A DNA stretch of 64,000 nt from Sphingobacteriales bacterium (GTDB lineage: Bacteria > Bacteroidota > Bacteroidia > Chitinophagales > Chitinophagaceae): the NCBI GenBank assembly GCA_004295245.1, contig REAR01000060.1, forward strand, positions 1 through 64,000. The letters are read 5' to 3'. The translations under genes were made by a program, and so were the position numbers. Below the pieces are notes generated by a model, which saw only the letters and a program-made list of their open reading frames with translations, was not told where the DNA came from and did no database searches. Below, one piece after another: positions 42,205-52,174 of the stretch. The first letter of the stretch is position 1, and the number at the start of each line of letters is the position of its first letter.

Positions 42205-42258
42205 GTTACAGGCATTGTTATTTCATGGCAACAACTGTTGCGTCGCACCTGTTAGCTA
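42205..42258. repeat. half element R12
   Basis: Core GTTGCGTCGCAC 42237-42248; outer GTTACAGGC 32 nt upstream. Confidence 0.88.
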
Positions 42259-42295
42259 CAGAATAAGTATGAGGCTTTAAAGAGAAAGTAAAAAC

Positions 42296-42628
42296 TTAAG
42301 CCGCCACCTGCTCTTCTATATCATCCATATTAATACCGCTATGACTTTCGGTGTACACACAAACGCCATTTTTTATTACCAATATCTGTGGCGACTCGTG
42401 GTGCACATGAAAGTGTTCAGCAATTTTATCTGATAAATCACGATAGCGCAATAGATCGAGATAAAAGAAATTGGCACTAATGGGCTGGTAAGTACGTTCT
42501 AAGCGGGCTTTGGCCATGGTGCTGATAGAACAGCGGGTAGAATGTTTAAAAATTACCTGAGGCTGTTGCTGCGATGCTGTAATTAAAGCATCCAGTGCTG
42601 CATGGGTGGTTAGTTCAATCCAATTCAT
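42296..42628 (-). CDS. YtxJ-like bacillithiol-system thioredoxin-fold protein
   Basis: VIFKHSTRCSISTMAKARLE, YLDLLRYRDLSDKIAEHFHVHHESPQILVI; start moved to ATG 42628. Confidence 0.8.
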   Translation of the reverse strand: MNWIELTTHAALDALITASQQQPQVIFKHSTRCSISTMAKARLERTYQPISANFFYLDLLRYRDLSDKIAEHFHVHHESPQILVIKNGVCVYTESHSGINMDDIEEQVAA

Positions 42629-42717
42629 ACCACAAAAATAAAAAAGGTTACCTGTATAACCATACATGGTAACCTGCTATTTGAGATATGTTGATTGTTT
42701 TTTAAAACAAATCTTTA

Positions 42718-42840
42718 TTATCTGCCACCGTAACCTACATAACCTGAGGTAGCTTTACAGCCACTTCTTGAAGAAGTACATGAGCTTAAAGACATGCCAG
42801 CGGCAATTACCAGGATTACAATTAACAATTTAGCTTTCAT
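42718..42840 (-). CDS. small lipoprotein, 40 aa (absent from the ORF track)
   Basis: MKAKLLIVILVIAAGMSLSSCTSSRSGCKATSGYVGYGGR*: signal peptide plus lipobox. Confidence 0.65.
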   Translation of the reverse strand: MKAKLLIVILVIAAGMSLSSCTSSRSGCKATSGYVGYGGR

Positions 42841-43130
42841 TTTGTGGTATTTAAAGTTTAAGAATACAAACAGTGTGGTTGTAATGCGGATACTGTTTGG
42901 TCTGTTTCTAAAGGAAGAAGGATGCGGAGTAAGCTAACTTGTTTTCAGGGGATAGTGAGATGAGGCCATAAAGAAACAATTTAAAATTGGGTTGTGCAAT
43001 AGGTGGTTGTTAGATTTTTTGTAAAAAATTGAGCAGTGTTAGCTTAAATACTTTCTGCTGCAATGGGTTAGGCCCGTTTAGAATACCTACATTTGCAGCC
43101 TGCCGGCATAAAAAAGTTGATTAGTGTTAT

Positions 43131-43184
43131 GGGGTTAACGGGTGCGACGCAACAGTTGCTGCTACTACCACCAATGCTGGCAAC
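43131..43184. repeat. half element R13
   Basis: Core GTGCGACGCAAC 43142-43153; outer GCTGGCAAC. Confidence 0.88.
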
Positions 43185-43214
43185 ACCCTAAAAAAGTTTG
43201 TAAACAAATTATTT

Positions 43215-43982
43215 ATGTTACAGTTAACGCGTCCTTTAGCCTTTATTGATTTAGAAACTACTGGTATTAACCTGAGTGCCGACCGTATTGTGGAGATTGC
43301 TATTGTAAAATTACTTTCAGATGGTAGCCGCAAAGTGTATCGTAAGTTAGTAAACCCCGAAATGGCAATTCCAGCTGGTAGTACCGAAGTGCATGGTATT
43401 ACGGATGAAATGGTGAAAGATGCGCCAACATTTAAAAAAATTGCCGGTGAGATAAAGCAGTTTTTAGATACCTGCGATTTAGGGGGCTATAATTCAAACC
43501 GTTTTGATGTGCCCTTATTAATGGAAGAGTTTTTAAGAGTAGGTGTGGAGTTAGATATGAAGGGCCGTAAAATGGTGGATGTGCAAAAAGTGTTTCATAT
43601 GATGGAACAACGAACGTTGGGGGCAGCATATAAGTTTTATTGCCAGAAAGAATTAACGGATGCGCATAGTGCTGAAGCAGATGCAACGGCAACGCTTGAA
43701 ATTTTAGAAGCGCAGGTAGAGCGTTATCCTAATTTGGGCAATAATATAGACAGCATATTGAAATTTACTGGAGACGATATGATTGTTGATTTTGCCCGCC
43801 GTTTTATAATGGAAAAAGGGATAGAGGTGTTTAATTTTGGCAAGCACAAGGGCCGCCCTGTAACAGAAGTACTAAAGGCCGAGCCGCAATATTACGACTG
43901 GATGATGAAGGGCGATTTTCCTTTACACACCAAGCAAAAACTAACAGAAATATTAAACCGCACCTTGTTAAAAAAGGGCTAA
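43215..43982 (+). CDS. DnaQ-like 3'-5' exonuclease
   Basis: FIDLETTGINLSADRIVEIAIVK, HGITDEMVKDAPTF, DAHSAEADATATLEI; C-terminal FNFGKHKGRPV DUF3820-like. Confidence 0.88.
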   Translation: MLQLTRPLAFIDLETTGINLSADRIVEIAIVKLLSDGSRKVYRKLVNPEMAIPAGSTEVHGITDEMVKDAPTFKKIAGEIKQFLDTCDLGGYNSNRFDVPLLMEEFLRVGVELDMKGRKMVDVQKVFHMMEQRTLGAAYKFYCQKELTDAHSAEADATATLEILEAQVERYPNLGNNIDSILKFTGDDMIVDFARRFIMEKGIEVFNFGKHKGRPVTEVLKAEPQYYDWMMKGDFPLHTKQKLTEILNRTLLKKG

Positions 43983-44864
43983 TTGTATACCGTGGAAATA
44001 CAGTGCAAAAACAAGCCACTAAAAACTGTATTTTCGCAAACTAACAGATTTATACCAGCCGGTTTGGAAAAGATTGTAATTATACCCACCTATAACGAAA
44101 AGGAAAATATTGCAGCCATTTTAGCTGCTGTATTTGGTTTGCAAAAAGGTTTTCATGTGCTGGTAATTGATGATGGTTCTCCGGACGGAACCGCACAAAT
44201 AGTGAAAGACCTGCAACAGCAGTTTACTGGCCAACTTTTTATTGAAGAGCGTAAAGGAAAGCTGGGGCTTGGCACTGCTTATATACACGGGTTTAAATGG
44301 TCTATTAACCGAGGATACAAATATATTTTTGAAATGGATGCCGATTTTTCTCACAACCCCAATGATCTTGACAGGTTGTACAAAGCCTGTGCAATAGAAG
44401 GTGCCGGGCTGGCTGTTGGATCGAGATATGTAAAAGGAGGCGGCACCATTAACTGGACCTGGGATCGCAAGCTACTTTCTAAAGGCGCTTCTATTTATAC
44501 ACAACTAATAACCTGGATACCGGTTAAAGATGCAACTGCTGGTTTTGTTTGTTATACCCGGGAAGTATTGGAGGCCATTAACCTGGATGAAATAAAATTT
44601 GTGGGCTATGCTTTTCAGATAGAAATGAAATTTGCTACCTGGAAACTGGGCTTTAAAATAAAAGAAGTGCCTATTCTTTTTCAAGATAGAAAACTGGGCA
44701 ACTCAAAAATGCATAAGGGTATTATTAAAGAAGGGGTATTGGGTGTTTTAAACCTGCGCTGGCAAAGCCTGTTTAAAAACTACCGCAACAGGGTTAAGAA
44801 TGCTGCTGAAGATGGCATCTTTCCTTCTATAAATAAAGAAGTATACGCCAAAACCCGCCAATAA
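43983..44864 (+). CDS. polyprenol monophosphomannose synthase-like GT2
   Basis: IIPTYNEKENI, IDDGSPDGTAQIV, MDADFSHNP; exact start uncertain (TTG start in track). Confidence 0.8.
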   Translation: MYTVEIQCKNKPLKTVFSQTNRFIPAGLEKIVIIPTYNEKENIAAILAAVFGLQKGFHVLVIDDGSPDGTAQIVKDLQQQFTGQLFIEERKGKLGLGTAYIHGFKWSINRGYKYIFEMDADFSHNPNDLDRLYKACAIEGAGLAVGSRYVKGGGTINWTWDRKLLSKGASIYTQLITWIPVKDATAGFVCYTREVLEAINLDEIKFVGYAFQIEMKFATWKLGFKIKEVPILFQDRKLGNSKMHKGIIKEGVLGVLNLRWQSLFKNYRNRVKNAAEDGIFPSINKEVYAKTRQ

Positions 44865-44890
44865 CTGCATCTTTGCTTTCTTAGTATGAT

Positions 44891-45763
44891 ATGAAGAAGG
44901 CTTTTCTACAATTACATATTGCTGTTTTTTTAGCAGGCTTTACTGGTTTGCTGGGGCGTTTAATAACCCTTAATGAAGCCATGCTGGTATGGTATCGTTT
45001 ATTACTGAGCGCAGTTACCATGTGGTGCTTGTTTAGCTATCAGAGAAAAATACAAGCCATCAGCAAAAAAGAAATTGCATCCATCGTAGCTGTGGGCGGT
45101 ATAGCTGCACTGCACTGGTTAAGTTTTTACGGCAGCATTAAGTACGCTAATATATCAGTAGCACTGGTTTGTTTTTCTGCTGTAGGTTTTTTTACAGCGC
45201 TGTTTGAACCCTTAATAAATAAACACCGGTTTAATAAAACCAATTTATTATTGGGTGTATTAGTAATGATTGGCATCTATATCGTTTTCCAGTTTGATCC
45301 TTCTTACAAAGTTGGTATAGCTGTAGGCTTGGTATCCGCATTGTTAGGTGCTTTATTTCCGGTATACAACCGGCGGTTTATGCAGCGCATGAATGCAGAA
45401 ACATTATTAACCTGGCAAATGAGTGGCGGCTTTTTAGTTTTAACTGCTTTGTTGCCCTTATATCTTTATCTTTTCCCCACGCAGTATTTTATACCCGTTT
45501 TAAGCGATTGGTTTTGGTTGCTGGTATTAAGCTGGATCTGTTCAGTGTGGGCCTTTCATTTATCAGCCAATGCGCTTAAAAAAATATCAGCGTTTACGGT
45601 AAACCTTACCTATAACCTTGAGCCTGTTTATGGTATTTTATTGGCTTTTGTGGTATACCACGAAAACAAAGAATTAAAGAACAGCTTTTATATTGGGCTG
45701 GTTATTATTTTACTGGCAGTATTGCTTCAAACGGCACGTATTTACAAACAACATAAGAAATAG
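44891..45763 (+). CDS. DMT/EamA-family transporter
   Basis: About 10 TM segments, EamA-like repeats. Confidence 0.8.
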   Translation: MKKAFLQLHIAVFLAGFTGLLGRLITLNEAMLVWYRLLLSAVTMWCLFSYQRKIQAISKKEIASIVAVGGIAALHWLSFYGSIKYANISVALVCFSAVGFFTALFEPLINKHRFNKTNLLLGVLVMIGIYIVFQFDPSYKVGIAVGLVSALLGALFPVYNRRFMQRMNAETLLTWQMSGGFLVLTALLPLYLYLFPTQYFIPVLSDWFWLLVLSWICSVWAFHLSANALKKISAFTVNLTYNLEPVYGILLAFVVYHENKELKNSFYIGLVIILLAVLLQTARIYKQHKK

Positions 45764-45850
45764 GGGCCGGCTGTGGTACAAATGGCAACATCTTTGTCCC
45801 GATATACCGGCATAGAGTTTCGCACCGCTCAGCATTTATTTGGGGCAGCA

Positions 45851-46654
45851 TTATTTTTTCTGATACACCCGCACATAATCCACTTCCATTGTTTGTGGCC
45901 AAATGGTTTCATCCACCCCCTTTGCGCCACCCCAGTTGCCACCCACTGCTATGTTAAGCAGTAAATGCATATTGTTACCAAAGGGCCAGGCATTGTAGCC
46001 GCTTTTTTCATTGGTAAATACAAAAAAATCTACACCGTCTACGGCTATAATTATTTTTTCTGCTGTGTATTCAATACTGTAAATATGAAAAGCTTCACTG
46101 CAATCTGGCACCATGGTATTGGCTGTTTTTTGCGTACCAATACTATGGTAATATTTTTTGCAATGTACACTACCGTGTACCCGACCCTGATCGTAACCCA
46201 CATGTTCCATAATATCAATTTCCCCATCATCGGGCCAATTAAATGGGTTGGTGCTGGCCAGCATCCAAATGGCGGGCCATGTGCCACGGCCTTTTGGTAA
46301 TTTGGCCCGCACTTCTATTCTGGCATATTGCCAATCGCCTTTGCCTTTTGTAACTAACCTTGCAGATGTATATTCTTTACCCGCCCATTTTTCTTTAATG
46401 GCTTCAATAATCAGGTGACCGTTTTCTACTCTTGCGTTTTCAGTACGAGCATTGGTATAAAACTGCCACTCATTATTACCCCAACCATGGCCCCCCACAT
46501 CATACTTCCATTTATTGGTATCCGGCAAACCAATGCCGCTAAATTCATCACTCCATACAAGGGTGTATAGTGGGGGTACAACAGGTTTTACCACATTGGG
46601 TTTATACAGTTTACCCAGGGTAGTAAAAGCCAATAACGCAATTAGGTATTTCAT
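45851..46654 (-). CDS. glycoside hydrolase family 16 protein
   Basis: WSDEFSG, WPAIWML, GEIDIMEHVG catalytic motif, terminal DYVRVYQK. Confidence 0.9.
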   Translation of the reverse strand: MKYLIALLAFTTLGKLYKPNVVKPVVPPLYTLVWSDEFSGIGLPDTNKWKYDVGGHGWGNNEWQFYTNARTENARVENGHLIIEAIKEKWAGKEYTSARLVTKGKGDWQYARIEVRAKLPKGRGTWPAIWMLASTNPFNWPDDGEIDIMEHVGYDQGRVHGSVHCKKYYHSIGTQKTANTMVPDCSEAFHIYSIEYTAEKIIIAVDGVDFFVFTNEKSGYNAWPFGNNMHLLLNIAVGGNWGGAKGVDETIWPQTMEVDYVRVYQKK

Positions 46655-46812
46655 TGGTAAAACTGTTTGCTGGTAAGTTAATCAGAAAATATGGGCACAT
46701 AAAAAAATTATTGTACGCAAACGTTTTAGTTTTTACCCGGCACCTATTAGTATTGTTTAGAGTGGTATATTTAAATGCAAAACTTTTTTTTCTATTTCTT
46801 CAACTTGCTTAT

Positions 46813-48138
46813 ATGAATAATAATAAACTCTTTTTCTGGTCGCTTACTATTGCATTGGGCGGCTTTTTGTTTGGTATGGATGTAGCAGTTATTTCTGGTG
46901 CAGAACAAACAATACAAAAATTATGGGCACTGAGTGATACCATGCATGGCCTGGCTATTTCTATTGCATTATACGGTACTGTATTTGGCGCTTTATCTGG
47001 CGGTTTTTTTGCAGATAAACTGGGCCGTAAAAAAAGTTTGTTTTGGGTAGGCCTATTATTTTTTGTTTCTGCCTTGGGCTCTGCTATTGCACAAGATGTT
47101 TATACGTTTATGATTTTTAGGTTTGCCGGCGGCTTCACCATTGGTGCATCATCGGTGGTGGCGCCCATGTATATTTCTGAAATAGCACCTGCCAAAAAGC
47201 GAGGCAGATTGGTAGCCCTGTTTCAGTTTAATATAGTGTTTGGTATTATGATGGCGTATGTATGCAATTATTTTTTGCAGGGTATTAATAACGATTGGCG
47301 CTGGATGCTGGGTATTGTGGGTATACCTGCCTTGCTTTTTACAGCCCTTACTTTTCTGTTAGAAGAAAGTCCCCGTTGGCTGGTATTAAAAAAGAACGAT
47401 ACCGCAGCAGCCTTGCGTGTATTACACCAAGTAGACCCTGTAAATGCAGCTACCACTTTAGCCGCTATAGAAACCTCAAAAACAAAAACAGCTAAAATTT
47501 CAATAGCACAGTTTTTTTCTAAAAAATACAGCTGGCTTATTTTATTGGCATTTTTAATTGCTTTTTTCAATCAGGTATCGGGTATTAATGCTATTATTTA
47601 TTACGCCCCAAGAGTGTTTGAGTTAACCGGCTTGGGTAAATCTGCTGCCTTTCTATCATCGGCGGGTGTGGGTTTAATTAATCTGTTGTTTACCATGCTG
47701 GGCTTGGCTTTAATTGATAAACTGGGCCGCCGCTTACTCATGTATATTGGTTCTGTTGGCTATATTATTTCGCTGGGGCTACTGGCATATGCTTTTAAAA
47801 CGCAGCATTTTGATAATACTGTTATTTGGGTATTTGTTTTTATAGCTTCTCATGCCATTGGGCAGGGCACGGTTATATGGGTGTTCATTAGCGAAATTTT
47901 TCCGAACGAAGCCCGTGCCAACGGACAAAGTTTAGGCAGCACCACGCATTGGTTATTTGCCGCTATTGTTGCACAGGTGTTTCCATTATTTGCTTCTGGC
48001 GATAACCCCAACGGACCATTTTATATTTTTGGTTTTTTTACGGTAATGATGGTGTTGCAATTACTGTTTGTTCGTTTTATGATGCCTGAAACAAAGGGCG
48101 TTGAACTGGAAGATATGGATGTGCGCATTGGTCATTAA
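46813..48138 (+). CDS. sugar porter MFS transporter
   Basis: DKLGRKKS, PMYISEIAPAKKRG, PETKGVELED; start moved to ATG 46813. Confidence 0.9.
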   Translation: MNNNKLFFWSLTIALGGFLFGMDVAVISGAEQTIQKLWALSDTMHGLAISIALYGTVFGALSGGFFADKLGRKKSLFWVGLLFFVSALGSAIAQDVYTFMIFRFAGGFTIGASSVVAPMYISEIAPAKKRGRLVALFQFNIVFGIMMAYVCNYFLQGINNDWRWMLGIVGIPALLFTALTFLLEESPRWLVLKKNDTAAALRVLHQVDPVNAATTLAAIETSKTKTAKISIAQFFSKKYSWLILLAFLIAFFNQVSGINAIIYYAPRVFELTGLGKSAAFLSSAGVGLINLLFTMLGLALIDKLGRRLLMYIGSVGYIISLGLLAYAFKTQHFDNTVIWVFVFIASHAIGQGTVIWVFISEIFPNEARANGQSLGSTTHWLFAAIVAQVFPLFASGDNPNGPFYIFGFFTVMMVLQLLFVRFMMPETKGVELEDMDVRIGH

Positions 48139-48161
48139 AGAATCTTCATAAATTTTTTTGG

Positions 48162-48262
48162 GTAGCCAGCTATGGCACTACTATTAAGCATCGTTGCGTC
48201 GCACTCTTCAGCTGAAGGGTGCGACGCAACAGTTGCTCAGCAGCATTACTACAGCTGGCAAC
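48162..48262. repeat. collapsed paired element R14
   Basis: 38-bp palindrome with one mismatch 48193-48230; outer GTAGCCAGC / GCTGGCAAC. Confidence 0.95.
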
Positions 48263-48353
48263 CAAAAATTCTTCTGAAATAGTAAGATATGACTGTAAAA
48301 ACCAGCTTTTTTAAAATGCGGTTTGCCTTATCTTCGCACAAATTTTATAAAAT

Positions 48354-49565
48354 ATGAACCTACACGAATACCAGGCCAAAGAACTGCTAAAAAAATACAA
48401 TGTGCCGGTTCAGGAAGGCATTCCTGTTGAAACGGCTGGCGCTGCTGAAGAAGCATACAAACAAATTAAAGTGCAAACAGGCAACAGCTTTGCCGTGGTT
48501 AAAGCACAAATTCATGCCGGTGGTCGTGGTAAGGGTAAGATAGTTGGTACAGAGCAACGCGGTGTGGCCGTAGGTAAAAGTGCTGATGATGTTAAACAAA
48601 TTGCCACTAATATTTTAGGCGGCACATTGGTTACCATTCAAACCGGGCCTGCTGGTAAAGTGGTAAATAAAATTTTAGTGGCGCAGGATGTTTATTATCC
48701 CGGCCCCAACCCCGTAAAAGAATATTATCTGAGTATTTTATTAGATCGATCAAAGGGAATGAATGTTATAATGTACAGTACCGAAGGCGGTATGAACATT
48801 GAAGATGTGGCGCACGATACCCCTGAGAAAATTTTTAAAGAGTGGGTTCACCCCGGTGGTGGTTTGCAAGGTTTTCAGGCACGTAAAATTGCTTTTAATT
48901 TTGGTTTAAGTGGCGAAGCATTTAAGAACTGCGTAAAGTTTGTTACCAATTTATACAATGCATATGTGGGTTTAGATTGCAGCATGCTGGAGATTAATCC
49001 GCTATTTAAAACCAGCGATGAGAAAATTATTGCAGTTGACTGTAAGATGAACCTGGATGACAACGCCCTGATGCGCCATGCAGATTTAGAAGCCTTGCGT
49101 GATATTAGCGAAGAAGATGCTACAGAAGTAGAAGCTGGTAAATACAACCTTAATTTTGTGAAGCTGGATGGCAACGTAGGTTGCATGGTGAACGGTGCCG
49201 GTTTGGCAATGGCAACTATGGATATGATTAAACTGGCTGGTGGAGAACCTGCTAACTTTTTAGATGTAGGTGGTACAGCCAATGCACAAACAGTAGAAGC
49301 GGGCTTTAAAATTATTTTAAAAGACCCCAATGTAAAAGCTATTCTAATTAATATTTTTGGTGGTATTGTACGTTGCGACCGGGTGGCGCAGGGTGTAATT
49401 GATGCCTACAAAAACTTAGGTAATATTACTGTGCCCATTATTGTTCGTTTACAGGGCACCAATGCTACAGAAGCTAAAAAGCTGATAGATGAAAGTGGCT
49501 TAAAAGTAGAAAGCGCTATTTTGTTAAGCGAGGCGGCAGACCTGGTAAAGAAAGCGGTAGCTTAA
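48354..49565 (+). CDS. sucC: succinyl-CoA ligase beta subunit
   Basis: MNLHEYQAKELLKKYNVPV, KAQIHAGGRGKG, NGAGLAMATMD, NIFGGIVRCD. Confidence 0.95.
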   Translation: MNLHEYQAKELLKKYNVPVQEGIPVETAGAAEEAYKQIKVQTGNSFAVVKAQIHAGGRGKGKIVGTEQRGVAVGKSADDVKQIATNILGGTLVTIQTGPAGKVVNKILVAQDVYYPGPNPVKEYYLSILLDRSKGMNVIMYSTEGGMNIEDVAHDTPEKIFKEWVHPGGGLQGFQARKIAFNFGLSGEAFKNCVKFVTNLYNAYVGLDCSMLEINPLFKTSDEKIIAVDCKMNLDDNALMRHADLEALRDISEEDATEVEAGKYNLNFVKLDGNVGCMVNGAGLAMATMDMIKLAGGEPANFLDVGGTANAQTVEAGFKIILKDPNVKAILINIFGGIVRCDRVAQGVIDAYKNLGNITVPIIVRLQGTNATEAKKLIDESGLKVESAILLSEAADLVKKAVA

Positions 49566-49590
49566 AAATAAAATGGATTTACAATATTGC

Positions 49591-49620
49591 ATCCCGCTGT
49601 TTTTAACAGCGGGATTTTTT
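49591..49620 (+). terminator. Rho-independent terminator after sucC
   Basis: atcccgctg-tttttaa-cagcgggatttttt. Confidence 0.9.
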
Positions 49621-49633
49621 TAAATAGAAAAGT

Positions 49634-50173
49634 ATGAACACAATTGACGAAAGTAAAATAGAATTGGTAACAGCTACCACTTATTACCTTGAAATGGTTA
49701 ACCCGCCTGCGCTGCAAATTGAAGAAAAAAATGGGGTGGTATTTGCTGTTTTGTCAAAACCTATTGCAGCTGCTTTGTACCGCAGCTATTATTACGGTGT
49801 TGGTAAAGAATATAACTGGCTTGACAGGATGATACTGACAGATGATGCATTGTGTGCGTTAGTAAATGCTGATGCCACTACTATTTATATTATGAAGATA
49901 AAAGGGGTTGATGCAGGCTTTGCCGAGTTTGTGATTACTCCTGAATTTGTAGAGATACAGTATTTTGGGTTGATGCCGGCTTTTGTGGGCAAGGGCTGGG
50001 GTCAGTTCTTTTTGCAATGGGTAATTGCAAAAGCAGCAAGTTTTGGTAAGCCCAAAATACAACTCAATACCTGCACGCTTGATCATAAAAAAGCTTTGCC
50101 TAATTACCAGCAAGCGGGTTTTAATATAGTACGGCAAGAGCAACAACAAAGAAGGCAATTGCGGCAGGCATAG
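49634..50173 (+). CDS. GNAT-family acetyltransferase
   Basis: GLMPAFVGKGWGQFFLQWVI. Confidence 0.75.
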   Translation: MNTIDESKIELVTATTYYLEMVNPPALQIEEKNGVVFAVLSKPIAAALYRSYYYGVGKEYNWLDRMILTDDALCALVNADATTIYIMKIKGVDAGFAEFVITPEFVEIQYFGLMPAFVGKGWGQFFLQWVIAKAASFGKPKIQLNTCTLDHKKALPNYQQAGFNIVRQEQQQRRQLRQA

Positions 50174-50260
50174 AAAAAAAAGCTAATGTTTAAATACTAA
50201 TACCAGTATGGTTGGCGTTATTTTTGTGCTATACTTCTAAACCAACCAATTGTTTGCACT

Positions 50261-50344
50261 ATGAAAAACGCTTCTAAAACTTTCTTATTTATTATTGCCA
50301 TTACCTATGCGGTATTTTATACAGTTGCCGCTTTATTGGGGTAA
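50261..50344 (+). CDS. 27-aa single-TM peptide (absent from the ORF track)
   Basis: ATG...TAA: MKNASKTFLFIIAITYAVFYTVAALLG*; isolated between two genes. Confidence 0.4.
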   Translation: MKNASKTFLFIIAITYAVFYTVAALLG

Positions 50345-50390
50345 TAATCATTCTACAATTTACAATAGTTAAACCTGTTACCTTCGCCGC

Positions 50391-50876
50391 ATGGAAGGTA
50401 TTGTAATCAGGCAAATTCAGCAACAGGATAATGCAGCCATCGCAAATATTATACGCAACTCATTAGCTGAGTTTGGGGCCAATAAACCGGGTACTGTTTA
50501 TTACGATGATACTACCGATGATTTATACCAACTCTTTCAAACCCCGGGCAGCATTTATTTTATTGCAGAAGAAAATGGCGTAATGCTGGGCGGTGCTGGT
50601 ATTTTTCCAACCAAGGGGTTACCCAATGGGGTAGTAGAGTTGGTGAAGATGTATCTGTCGCCGGCTTCAAGAGGTAAAGGGCTGGGGCGGTTATTAATTA
50701 GTAAATGTTTACAGGCAGCTAAAACTATGGACAATAAAAAAGTGTATTTAGAAACCATGCCCGAATTAAAAAAGGCCGTAAGTGTATATGAAAAATTTGG
50801 GTTTGAGTTTTTGAAAGGCCCCATGGGAAATACCGGGCACTTTAGCTGCGATGTATGGATGATAAAAGAATTATAA
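50391..50876 (+). CDS. GNAT-family acetyltransferase
   Basis: VKMYLSPASRGKGLGRLLISKCL. Confidence 0.88.
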   Translation: MEGIVIRQIQQQDNAAIANIIRNSLAEFGANKPGTVYYDDTTDDLYQLFQTPGSIYFIAEENGVMLGGAGIFPTKGLPNGVVELVKMYLSPASRGKGLGRLLISKCLQAAKTMDNKKVYLETMPELKKAVSVYEKFGFEFLKGPMGNTGHFSCDVWMIKEL

Positions 50877-50877
50877 A

Positions 50878-50907
50878 TAATAAAGCCGGTAGCATTACCG
50901 GCCTTAT
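50878..50907. terminator. bidirectional terminator between convergent genes
   Basis: aataaagccggta-gcat-taccggccttatt. Confidence 0.75.
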
Positions 50908-50928
50908 TATTTATACTATAGGAAGTGT

Positions 50929-51480
50929 TTATTTTTTTAAAGTCTCTCTTACTTCATTACCCAATAAATGTACCTGAAAACCTATGCGGAATGAAAAACC
51001 ACCGCTGGCATCAAAATTTTTGTTTTTGCTTCTATCGTAACCAGCTATAATATCCATTGCAACATTTTTATTGATGAAATAGGCACCGCCACCGCCAATA
51101 AAAAAATTGGTAAAAGTTGTTGTGATATTCGGTAGGGTTGGATTTTTGGTGGATGTGGATGAAATTCCAAAACTAGATTGAATTAAGGGCTTAAAATGAT
51201 CTTCTTTCAAATCAAAATACAGGCGGGCAAAGGGGCTAACACCAACGGTTGAAAATTTTGTATTACCATTTTTACCAAACGATAAATCTATTTGTGCGCC
51301 GGCAGCAAAATTCTTTGCAAAGAAATAACCTGCAGAAGGGTATAAGCTAAACTGGCTGTTATTTTTGGTAGTGTTAATGCTAAAATTGCCTCCTACCATC
51401 CAATCGTCTTTGTCGGTTTGTGCTTGTGCAGCAAAGCCGGTTAACAGTGCAGTAAGGATGAAGGTTGAAATTTTTTTCAT
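50929..51480 (-). CDS. outer-membrane beta-barrel protein
   Basis: Signal peptide MKKISTFILTALLTGFAAQAQ; beta-barrel pattern. Confidence 0.8.
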   Translation of the reverse strand: MKKISTFILTALLTGFAAQAQTDKDDWMVGGNFSINTTKNNSQFSLYPSAGYFFAKNFAAGAQIDLSFGKNGNTKFSTVGVSPFARLYFDLKEDHFKPLIQSSFGISSTSTKNPTLPNITTTFTNFFIGGGGAYFINKNVAMDIIAGYDRSKNKNFDASGGFSFRIGFQVHLLGNEVRETLKK

Positions 51481-51553
51481 AAATAGTTTTTTGTTTATTT
51501 AAATACTAAGGTGCAAATCTAAGACCGAAACGGTTTTAAACAAGTTGCATTGG

Positions 51554-52174
51554 TTAAGAAACCATTTTTACTTCATAAACCGGGCTAAACAAGTATAGTT
51601 TGCCGGTATTAACCGCCACACATTGTATGCGTTTGCGCAGTTTTTTACCTTTTTTAAAAACCTGGCCATCTGCCAATGCAAAAAGGCTGCCTTCGGGTAA
51701 TTCTTCTACCAGGTACATACCGGCTTCTTTTGCATCATAGTTTCTCAATACCCGCATCAGCCCTTCATCGGCGCAACTGCTGGCAGGCAGGTTGTGCAGA
51801 GAGCTTTCTAAAGCCTGTTGTATATCTGCCGGAAAAATAGCCTGCGGCAAAAACAATAACAGTAATTGTCTGTAATTGTTTTTCCATTCTTTACCGTGTG
51901 CAGCCACGCGGTTATGATACTGGGTAAAAGTTACCAGGTGTGCCACCTCATGCACCAGTGTAATTAAGAAAGCATATTTATTAAGGTTGCCATTTACGCT
52001 AATACGATGCCCAAGGTGCTGATGGGCGTGGCGGTAATCTCCCAGCACCGATTTTCGCTCCCGGGTAATGGTAAGGTGCACATTGTATTGGTGCAGTAGT
52101 TGCAGCACGGTAGCCGCAGCACCCGTTGGTAAATAAGTGGCCAAATAATTAATGGGGTATTCTTGCTTAGCCAT
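51554..52174 (-). CDS. SprT-like zinc metallopeptidase-domain protein
   Basis: VHEVAHLVTFTQYHNRVAAHGKEWKNNYRQLL. Confidence 0.8.
   Translation of the reverse strand: MAKQEYPINYLATYLPTGAAATVLQLLHQYNVHLTITRERKSVLGDYRHAHQHLGHRISVNGNLNKYAFLITLVHEVAHLVTFTQYHNRVAAHGKEWKNNYRQLLLLFLPQAIFPADIQQALESSLHNLPASSCADEGLMRVLRNYDAKEAGMYLVEELPEGSLFALADGQVFKKGKKLRKRIQCVAVNTGKLYLFSPVYEVKMVS

Noticed and set aside
45764-45810. Possible very degraded element arm (GGGGCCGGCTGTGGTAC...CTTTGTCCCGAT)
   Set aside because: Core match too weak to separate from chance without a statistical scan.
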